From Datura wrightii (taxonomy: Eukaryota; Streptophyta; Magnoliopsida; Solanales; Solanaceae): 64,000 nucleotides of DNA. A program made the translations under genes and the position numbers. Positions 12,720 through 23,100 of the stretch are shown here, piece by piece. Location: assembly GCA_035772735.1 (NCBI GenBank), contig JASDFA010000003.1, positions 152,595,001 to 152,659,000 of the forward strand, read 5' to 3'. Each line of letters starts with the position of its first letter. Position 1 is the stretch's first letter. The notes beneath the pieces are model-generated. The model saw only the letters and a list, made by a program, of their open reading frames with translations. It was not told the origin of the DNA and made no database searches.

Positions 12720-14915
12720 TGTCGCGCCCCATTTTTCCCCCTCGCGGGCAAAAGCGGGATTCGACGTCGAGGACTCTTAAGGGTGGAAAAGAAGAGTCGC
12801 CACCTAACGAATTAAGGTGCGTTAGGGCACCATTCTAAGCTAATTTGTTACCTAAGTCAACCAGAGTTGGGTAAGGGCTTAAATTACCTCAAAAGGAAGG
12901 TGTTAGGCACCTTTCGAGGTCCACAAATGTGGTTCCCAGCCGTACTCATTAAATGGGGTATTAACTAAGTGATCACATAAAGTCGATGAATTATTAAACA
13001 TAAATAGAATACTAACTTAAATACTAAATTAGCAGAAACTAAAATTAAAACTTAGTGGGATCAGGTTTTGACAAGGCTGAAAACGGGCCCAATTCGATAC
13101 TACTCCCTTCTATTCTATTTTTAAAATCAAGATAGTTTGAAGAGAATAATATATATATATATATGTATAACTTGAGGAAAAATCATTTTTTATAAAATCG
13201 TATATATTATATATTTTAACAAAAAATTTTTTTTTAGATGAAGATATATCAATATTTGAACATAACAATGATAATTTTAAAATATTTGAAGCTTCTTAGA
13301 AAAAATGAATTTAGAAAAGATGGGAGTAATAGGTGTGCTTCATGCGTGAAGTCAGCAATAGCCGGTCTGTTTCATCATCTCCCGTCTACCCACTTAGTTA
13401 ATTATTATTGTTAAGCTTAAGCGATCTAGGTGGAAAAGACTAACGCCCTAACAAGTGTCTACCCGTCCCAATCCTAATATCCAAGAGGGGATGGACTACT
13501 AAATGAGATTTTGGGTTCTAAAATTCTTAGGCTTTGTTAAAGGACATTAATGTCAAACAAGTAAATTCAAACAAACAATTAACATTAAGGGGGTTTCAAA
13601 TAGGCCTTTTTATTAAACCTATGATCATGATTTCTAGTAGTCATGTTAAAATTTATCCTAAAGCCATGATGTCTAGTGCGTGTAAAACCTACTCATTAAA
13701 ATAATTCCAGCAACAAATCATCAAAAATTACCCAAGTAAATTAATGTTGTAAAGAATAAAATAATTTAGGCATGATGTCTAAATGTCACCCTAAATTCGC
13801 ATGAAATAAAATTGCTGCATTTTAAATTGAATTATTTAAGACCTATAGGCATGATTTCTATGTGTATCAAATCAAATTATTTTAATTCCTATAGGCATGA
13901 TTTCTAATAAAACAAATAAGACGATAAAATAAACGCCCCGCCCCCATAACCCCTTTCACTATTATCATAATTTTATTACAAACATTGCAAAGATGAAAAG
14001 AATGAATAATTACAACATTAAAATAATTAAAATAATTTTTTTTGTAGCCTTCTTTCGTCCCGGAGATTCTTTGATGAAAGTCGGAATAAAATGAACCTGC
14101 TTAAATGTTAGTACAATCATAGATACAAGAATAATATTCTGATATTCTTAGTCATGAGTTTGACTAAACTTGGAAAAAATCACATTAAGAGCATATTAAA
14201 CATATAGTCACGAGAAGAAAACAATCAAAGAGATTAGCATAGTAAATGATAATCTGATAAAGGTAAATAAACTAACCGACAAATGCCAAAGTTGAAAGGA
14301 AAATCACGAATTAATAATGCAACAAAGCGCCTTGATTAGTACCCATCCTCAACGCGTCAAGGTCAAGAGAATTTCAAGAATTCCGAGCAGTGTGTGCATA
14401 GATGAGGTATAAAGGAGCCATAGAATTAAAGAGAGGAGCACAAGGCGGAAAAAATCCTCAGGAGCCAAGCAAATTTCGAGTGCTTATGTTAATAAAGGAA
14501 TAGCAATATTTGAATGTTAAAAAATAAAATTCTTTTTTCTAAAGAAGAGGTGGTCTCTTTCTAAGTCTCTTCTTGTTCTCTTTGGTTTGGGGTCTTCTAC
14601 CCCTTTTAAAGAAAGCTTAATTCAAAATCAAAACCAAAAGCTAAAAGCTAAAACACTTTTCCCTTAATTAACGGAACTAATTTGAAATAAAACCCTTGGG
14701 CCCTATCATTTCAAAATAAAGTGAAAAAAACAAAATAATTAACCATTATGAAAGCTAATAATTATGTTACCACTAATACAAAGTATCCTATGATAGTAAT
14801 CATTTTGTCACCACTACACAAATAAATAATAATAATAACAATAATGATAATGACAATAATAATAAAAATGATAATAATGATAAAGACAACAATAATAATA
14901 ATAATAATAATAATC

Positions 14916-14956
<41 letters not shown>

Positions 14957-17097
14957 CAAACAAACAACAATAACAACAATATTCCTACTACCACAATATA
15001 GTAGATTAGTAGTAACAACAAACCCTTATTTACTATAATTAGCATATATGTATATTTATAATTTTCTAACTTTCAAGTAAAACAGAAAAACACTAGAGCA
15101 ATAACAGTAAATTTCTAATTAGATGGCAAGACAAATGATTAAACATATACTCTAAAGATACTGATTTTTTTCTTTTTCCAAACGTATTAAGTTGGATTAA
15201 ACAAAATTCATATTGCATACATATAAACAAAACAAAAGCCGTACAAAATAATTAATCAATGAAACAAGCATATATGATCCACGTACATAAAATAAAACAA
15301 GCATATTAATCAATTGTATAATTAAATAATTAACAGACAATCAATGTATATAAAAATGAAACAAAAGGCAGAATGATATATTAGACATATATTATGAAAC
15401 AGCAAGGATAACTGTATATACTATTTACATACATATATTATACTATATAAATATTATACTATATTATATATTATACTATACTATATATACTATATTATAT
15501 ATATTATAAATATTATAAATATTCACATACAAATGAAAAAGAAAGTAAAACAATATTACTCTATATATATACATATATTATATATTATTTTATATATACA
15601 TCTATTTTATATATTATTGTATACACATAACCATCATATCTATAATATATACACATTATATATTATCACATATATAAAATGAAACAACACATATCATATA
15701 TATATCCTACGCGTATTTATCATATATTATACTATATATATTTATTATATATATTTATCATATATAGATAGACAGAAAAGAAAAACAGTAGATAACTATA
15801 CACACATATATATCTATATTATATATTACATATTATGCCTATATTATATCATATATACTGATATACCTAGGTTATACATATTATATACATATTATATACA
15901 TATATATATATATAACAATAAACAGCAAAACAAAAATAAAATAAAAATAAAATAAATAATAAATGAATAAATAATTTACGGACAGATATGAGATCTGTCC
16001 GATCGGACTGTGACCGGAGCGACGGGAATTTTCCGGCGGCTATTCGGCGGTCGTTTTTTTTTATTTAGCGAGAAGAGAGGGAGGAGAGGAAAAAGTGGAT
16101 GGTGGCGGCTTTGTTGTTCGGCCGGAATTAATGGAGATTATGGTGGTGGCCGGCGATGGGAAGAGGGAAGAGGGAGATCGCCGGAGGTTATGGAGGTTGG
16201 GAGAAGAGGAAGATGAAGCTTCGTCGGCGGCAGCTTGGTAGTGTTGTTGTTCGCCGGAAGTTATGGAGGTTTGGTATTTTTCCGGCGGTAGTTGTTTGGC
16301 CGGCCGGAGATGAGAGGGAGAAAGAGAGGAAGATGGAAAAGAAGGGGAGAAGATGATGCGACGCCGGCGGATTTGGGGAGGGAAGGTCGGCGTTAATGGT
16401 GGAAAGGGAGAGGAGAAGAAAGAGAAGAGAGAGGAAGGAGGTAGGTGAAGGAGATTCGCCGGAAAAAATGGAGTTGGTTTCGTTGCCGGCGTTAATGGAG
16501 GTTTCGCCGGAAAAAAAATAAGGGAAGGGAGAGAGGAAGATGAAGGAGATGGAGAGAAGAGGAGAGAACCCGACGCGAGGGAGAGGGAGGAGCTTCGCCG
16601 GAAGTTATGGAAGGCGGAGGGAAGTTGGTTTCGTTGCCGGCGTTAATGGAGGTTGATGGCCGGAGGTATGGAGGTCCGCCGGAAAAAATAAGGGAAGGGA
16701 GAGAGGAAGATGAAGGAGATGGAGAGAAGAGGGAAGAATGGGAATGGGAAAAATTTAGAGAGAGAGAGAGAGAGTGTGTGGAGTAGATGGGAGAATGGAG
16801 AATGAAGAATGAAAGTTAGATTAGGGTTTTGGGGGTAGGTGAGGTAAATAAGGAAGTTAGGTGGGATTTAATCTGGACCGTTAGATTAGATGAAATGGAC
16901 GGCTAGGATTTAATTAGATTTTTGGGCGGATCATGGGTCAAACGGATAGTGGGTTAATGGAGCGGATCTAGATGGATTTGGTTAAACGGGTTGGGAATTA
17001 ATTTGGATGGAAATTGTTTGCATAAAATATATAAACAAATATATACATATATAAGCAGCATATTGAAGCGCAGGTCGGTCAAAATTGGGTGTCAACA
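12720..17097 (-). repeat. 5' LTR of the LARD-like element
   Basis: A 4378-bp copy of 3914-8297, six bases shorter; the differences I found account exactly for that: minus 6 near 13638, minus 2 in a TA run near 13150, plus 1 in each of two T runs near 13230 and 14040. It includes the same AAT microsatellite, TA block and GA-rich block. Being the 5' LTR on the minus strand, its promoter would drive transcription leftwards. Confidence 0.9.
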
Positions 17098-18980
17098 CCG
17101 CAGATAACCTAAATAAACCCATGAGCAACCATAACAGCTAATACCTGAAGGTAAACAAATCTGACACTGTCATATCACTCTGAAGGCATAAAAATACTCT
17201 AATAGCCTGTAAGCTAATACTATAACTATAGGCGACTAATATGAATGGTTTCTATGCCTAATATACTTTTTGAGCTGCTAATAATCAAGATAGAACCCTG
17301 AGAATCTAATTACAAAAACATTTTAGACAGACGTAATGAACAAGTAGTACGTAGTCAATATACATTTTCACAATGAGGCTCTGTTGGTAAAGATATATTG
17401 ATAACTCGAAGGTGAGCAATATCGCTATAGGCATCATAAACATGTAATCTTATCACCAAACTACCCGTTATGCTTTCAATATCAACAAGACAAGATAAAT
17501 AGCTAATCACAAGCCCTTGTAGCGTCAGTAAGATAGCAAGACATCAATAGACAATCTAAGCAACAAAATTCAAATAGATGACTTTATGTCGTTTCTAATT
17601 AGGGCAAAAGAATGGACATGGCAAATTCCATCAAGGGATATATACCAATCTAAACGTTCAACTTCCGGCAGCTAACCAACAACAAATATGTCCACGGCAC
17701 TACTAGGATAATCAACAAGTTGTATCAATTATACAATGAAGGAAACTTACCGAAGAAGGTTTAGCCTTAACATACCTTGTAAGCGATTGAATAGCCCGGC
17801 TATCCTTCAATCAACTTGTTCAATAATCAACTTCAACACCTAAACACAATATCCCCACAACACTATGACCATCTAAAATAGTTTACAACATAACAAATGG
17901 AAAAAGGTTTTCGACATCGGTAGCCATCTCAATATATACCGTAAAATTTTTAATTAACAGTAGAGGGAGGTGTAGAAGTCCTTACCTTTTGATAGATGAA
18001 GAAACCAATACGTATACACCACTCCTACATGCTGCTCTCCTGGAAAAAATAATAAAAGTTTATGAACAATCAAACCAATGTGAATAAGACATTCTTCATG
18101 ACGATCCTTACTCGATTCTAACTTTAACTTGATGATATGAGGCTTGGATATAATTTTCTTAAACTTAATCATATATTCCCCATAGAAAGCCCTTGGAGAA
18201 GCTCTAAATCTGGAAAAAAATCGAGTGAAAAAGACTTTTGGGCAAAAAATAGCTTAAATAGGCAGGTTGCATCGACTGTCGGCCAGGCCTGACATGGCGC
18301 ACCTCACGACGCGGCGTGTGGGCTTGCCCGCTTGCCTGTTGCGCCCCAGCGTGCACGGCTCCTCCATTGACGTATTGTCGCTCGACCTTGTGACTGACTT
18401 TTTTTCTTTCTTTCTTTCTTTCTTTTTTTTTTGCAAAAAATAGTGATATTTTCCTTTTTTCAAAACTTAACAGTATTTTTCTTCTAAAATATAGCATATA
18501 AAGTGTATGCGCGCTCTTATAAAAGGTAACAGTATGCGCACACATATACAATCATGGACAACTTTCATATATATATATATACACACACACGCACACATAA
18601 ATAGTACTTAATATTATAAAATATACCAAGATCTTTTAGTTTATAAAATATAACATCAATTTTTTTTAAAAAAAAAATCACTTAATTTTTTGCTCAAAGT
18701 TTCGTGTATAAAAAGGTATAAAATATGTATATCTCGGTCAAAGTTATGTGTTTTAAAAACTGTATAAAATTAGTATATATTTATATATCTCGCTCAATAT
18801 TTAAAAAATTCGCTCAAATTTAGTATCAAATGTGTATCTAAAAATATAAAATTTATATAAAAATTCATATTCATTTTTAAAAATTTAATACATATACAAA
18901 AAAATATTTTATACAACTTTTATACAAATTTAATACTATCACAAAAAATATAAACTTAAATTCATACAGTTTTATTAAAA
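17098..18980. other. Intergenic DNA without a recognisable gene
   Basis: No ORF longer than about 115 codons and none with a recognisable domain. There is a GC-rich island at about 18260-18390 amid AT-rich DNA, a CTTT-type simple repeat at about 18400-18432, and a short AT/AC run near 18567-18595. The style of 17098-17900 resembles LTR or retroelement leader DNA, but no ends were found. The minus-strand ORFs at 17954-18172 and 18204-18551 run over the simple repeat and are not supported. Confidence 0.5.
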
Positions 18981-18984
18981 AACC

Positions 18985-19345
18985 ACATCAAATCTGCATT
19001 AAATCATCCTAAATCTAACATATAATCTTTTCAAGGTGTTCTCTAATTTCTGAAACTACACTCATTTCAAAATTATTTTAATTTTTCAAATTCAAGTTTC
19101 AACTTTGAAGCTTCAAGCATTATCTATGGTGGAATTCGAGATTGAATCTAAAATTTTTTTCAAAATCACGTCAAATCTACACCATATCATTCTAAATTTG
19201 AGATATAAACTCCCTAAGTTGTTCTCAAATTTTTTAAATCACACCCAATTTGAAATTATTTTAATTTTTTAAAATCAAATTTCAACTTTGAAACTTCAAA
19301 AATTTATCAATTGTGCAATTTGAGATTGTAATTTATAAAGAAAAT
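18985..19345. repeat. Diverged tandem duplication, 183-bp period
   Basis: Two adjacent units share the order TCAAATCT..., a Phe/Lys-like AT-rich stretch TTTCAACTTTGAA, and a closing GAGATTG. TCAAATCT occurs at 18988 and 19171, giving a period of about 183 bp. The units differ at perhaps one base in five by eye. No coding potential. Confidence 0.65.
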
Positions 19346-20197
19346 TTTGGAGAAATAAAGAAGAAGGAAGAAATAAAGGAGGAGGAGAAGGAAAATAGTT
19401 TTTTTTTTAATATGTTATATTTTGTAATATTTTTGTTACATTTTATAAATAATATAAATATTATTATATTTATTAATTTAAAATGTTAAATAATTATGTG
19501 AGGTAAATTTCTCTAAAATCAAAATATATACAGTAATCCATTGTATCTGCAATATGTATACATTTATATATTGTATACACCGATAACACATAGAGAGTCT
19601 GCGCGCGTATACAAAAGTTGTGGCTACAATTTAGAGATACATGTATTCTGCTACAAATGTAAAATATAATTATATTTTAATTATTTAAAGTACTGTTATA
19701 AAGTGCAATTATTCAACATAATCAGCTACATTAAATAATTTTTCCTATTTATTTGTGGACCGAGCAGCTGTTACCGTTAGCGGCCCAACCTCATCTAACT
19801 TCTAACCGAACATGTTGGACCGGCGGGAACCCACCCGGGTTAACCAAATACATGAGTTCGACCGAAAAAAATGATTGGTATTCTTAGCAGAGAAGGAAAC
19901 GGGACATTAAGTAGACACTGATTGAAAACGACCCTCCAATTTTGTGGACTCTCTTCTCTTGATTATTGTTTACTTGTAGGCTGCATTTTTATTTATTTCA
20001 TTTATCAACATTTCTTGCCCTAATTTAGTTGACAAACACAATGCAATATACCAGAAGTTTCTTCTAAAATATTCTAAACAAGTACCTATTTTTCTGTGTG
20101 ATATCCACTTTTTTTGAGTTCGAGAAGTTTTATATTCTTGCCAATCTGTTGGATTACGGTATGAACTGAACTGGATTTTGGGAAAGACGGAGTCAAA
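19346..20197 (+). promoter_or_regulatory. Upstream region and 5' leader of the BRO1-like gene
   Basis: This stretch lies before the first ATG of the BRO1-like gene at 20198. An in-frame TGA at 20162 closes the reading frame upstream, so the ATG is the earliest possible start in this exon. A more GC-rich island at about 19755-19850, in otherwise AT-rich DNA, is a plausible promoter-proximal region. The transcription start cannot be placed from sequence alone. Confidence 0.4.
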
Positions 20198-23100
20198 ATG
20201 ATGATAACTTTTCAAGGTCTTTCTAAGCAGAAATCTCCCCAGGTACTGCCTCTCTGTTCCTACATAGCTAGATATAAACAGATAAACATGCTAATATCAG
20301 AAGTGTGTTGCAGTTGTTTGTTTAGCTAATGGTATAAAGTTGGTAAATTAACATGTTTGAGCTACAACTCTGAAAACGATTTCTTCTAATTCTGTGTTTC
20401 TGATTCATTGATCACTTCTTTGTTTTGGTTAATGCCCTTTAGAGTTTTTGGAAATCCAATGTGCACAATGATGATCAAGCAAGTCCATAACAGCAAGAAT
20501 GTGATTCTAGCTAGTCACGTTAGGAAAAAGTTCATTCTTAAAGCAGCAGGAGGATTATTAACTCTTTCAGAAGAAATTTTGCTTAGGAGTTCTAAGGATA
20601 ATTTGCCAGCTAATTTGAGTGTGTATGTGTTGATAAATATGTGCTTGAATTGATAGATGCTTTTTCTCTTTCCTTGGTTTGATTTTTGATATGTAAACTT
20701 CTATATGTAAGGCTTGTGTTAAGTGTTGATTTTTGTAGTTAAGAAGGGAAAAAACAACATTTCCCCTAATTTTGCTAAATTAACCATATATTCTCTTTGA
20801 ATCTCAGTAGAGATAAAAACAGTAAGTGATTTCTTCCCATTTTCCTAAGCCTTGGTGGCTCGGTGGGACTATACTGGGTTGTTGTTGTTAAGCCTTGGTG
20901 GATAAGTTATCTGGTACCTCTGTTGGTGGGAAGCAACAGTTACCCAGTGAAGTAGTTGAGCTGCACGCAAGTTGACCCGGACACCACTCTTAATGGAAAA
21001 AGATAGTCTTCCGTTCCTTTAAGATTGCTTAAAAAGGACCTAATTGTTATTCAAATATATCATATATGCCCTTCATTTCTAACAGAGGTCTAGCTGGCAT
21101 ATTTTTCCCATGCTGACCATTTTAAATTACTGTATAAGACACGTGGAAAAAAAGAAGAAGAAGAGAAAAAGTCCAGATTTGTTCTTGAACTTTGCAAAGT
21201 TAGTCATCAGCGCTCCCTTATCTTACTTTTGATCTTTATCTATGAAGGGAACCACTACCACCATAGCCGATAACCAAGAAGAGCTTTCAGCATCCTCCAT
21301 AAAATTCTGAACGTTTTGCAAATGTACCATACAAGTTGGACATGCTACCTTTGTCATCCCACTATAGGTTTGAGAACTAAGTCATGATAATGATAGATAT
21401 CATCAGCTCGGGGGGTGTGGAATTCTCCAACTTGCAATAGCCACACTGCCACAGAAAGGATTGCACGCCAATTCAAGATAGCAGTCATTCTCAACCTATG
21501 GGATTTTCAAGCCAATTTAATAAGAAACTGTTTCAACAATGGATGCAACCACTTACCGGTTGACTGTTGAGGTCTTACTCTTTCTGTCAGTTTGCTTATG
21601 TTTATGAATTTGGTTGTGATGTCTCCAAGCAATTATAAACATTCTAAGAGGATCAAAGAGAAAGAGAAACCTTATCCTCATAAACGGATTGTAAAGCCTT
21701 CATATAGGATATGTTCATACCTTGAGATTGAAGATTAATTCGTACATGTTTTTTCAGAAAATGCGGTCTTGTTGCCCTGAAATGGAGGAAGGGGGAATGG
21801 GATTGAAGAGTATGAGGTGATGGGGTAGAGGAAGAAAGGGAGATGGGAGAAGAGATGAGAGAGAGTGAACTGTGGTTTGAGAGTGAGGTTGCTGGAGTAG
21901 TGGGGGTGGCAATGGAAAGGTGGAGGACAGAGGAAATGGTTGCAGGGAAGAAATGGGTTCACTTTGGATGTTATTTTATTTATAAAGATGAGAGTTTTCA
22001 AACTCTGATTGAATTTGCTCGATGCTAGCTGACTAATTGTAAAAATGGGGGCATGGATGACTGCCTTCGCAGAGTATAGGAGCAAATTTAGACTTCTTCT
22101 CTTTTCTTTTATCACGTGTGTCACTTGCACGACAATTTAAAACAGTTAGCGTAGATACATTGTGCCAGTTGGAGCTAAAATGAGGGGCATGTATGATAAA
22201 TGGGTAATCATGAGGATTTTGTAACGCAAACTTTTAAGGGATAGCATGGAAAACTAATTTCGTAAAGCTCAGGATCAAATTTGAACCTTTTCCCATTTAA
22301 GAATGTTCTTCTGTAAGTATTTCTGGAGCACTTTGAGCTCAGGATACACTGATATTGGAGGTGGATGCAACAAGTCCACCTTAAGCATTAGGTAAATTGA
22401 TATCTACAGTGAAATTGTATAATTTCAACTTCGTTGCACCTGAATAATGAATTCCAATGGGGGAAAAATTTTAAAAAGTTGTGTGCTTTTTAGACTATAG
22501 CCGTATGGTTCTATTGACACCACAATTTGATTTTGATTAGTTTTTCCGTGCTAATGTGGACAGGTTATATTTGAAAACGCAATAGCAGCATCTGATCCTG
22601 GCACCCTGGAGCAATTAAAAGAGTTGAGCTCCAGAAGGAGCGCTATCGAATCCATCAATCAGAATAGCTTTGTGACAGAGGCTATTGCTAGGGAAATGTC
22701 TGGGGGATTGACTTCTCGATGTGAACAGGTAGACATTTTGTTTCATGTGCTTTCAAGAAAACATGAAAAATGTAGTTTCAATGAGACCCTTTTCATCTTT
22801 GTTTGTTTCCTAGACTTGGTAAAGTTTTAAAATGATATTGCTTACTCCTTACTAACATGTTTAAGTCTTTGTATATTAACTGCTTGCTAACATAGTGACA
22901 TGGTAACAATAACATTCTGCGTCACAAATTCAACTGGACAAATGGGCTAGCTGGCCTTCCATACTGACCAACTTCTTGCTAACCTTTCAAAAGCAACAAA
23001 CAGTGTAAGAAACTTTCTCATTTTGATTTTTGGTTCAATCTATGCAGAATATACAGAAGGTAGAACAATATTTGCCACTTTTGGGGAACTTGATACACCA

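Larger units (their letters stand above)
3914..17097 (-). mobile_element. LARD-like non-autonomous LTR retrotransposon (Ogre/Tat-type ends)
   Basis: Two direct repeats of about 4.38 kb (3914-8297 and 12720-17097) flank a 4.4-kb interior with no gag or pol. On the minus strand each LTR begins TGTTGACACCC and ends GCGCGACA, with TG...CA termini. A primer binding site (12699-12716) and a purine-rich tract (next to 8297) place the 5' LTR on the right. The size and lack of coding match large retrotransposon derivatives (LARDs); the tRNA-Arg-type primer and the TGTTGACAC start match the Ogre/Tat branch of Ty3/Gypsy. By eye the LTRs differ by a few bases (G at 4701 versus A at 13506, a 6-bp indel near 4834/13638, small changes in T, TA and GA runs), so insertion was recent. 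The flanking 5-mers (aataa and ccgca) do not match. An autonomous relative must supply proteins. Confidence 0.85.

Noticed and set aside
18204..18551. 115-codon minus-strand ORF
   Set aside because: Runs through a CTTT simple repeat giving a Lys/Glu tract; overlaps another frame; no domain.
21735..22130. 131-codon minus-strand ORF in intron 1
   Set aside because: No family recognised, lies in inverted-repeat DNA, opposed by an open frame on the other strand.
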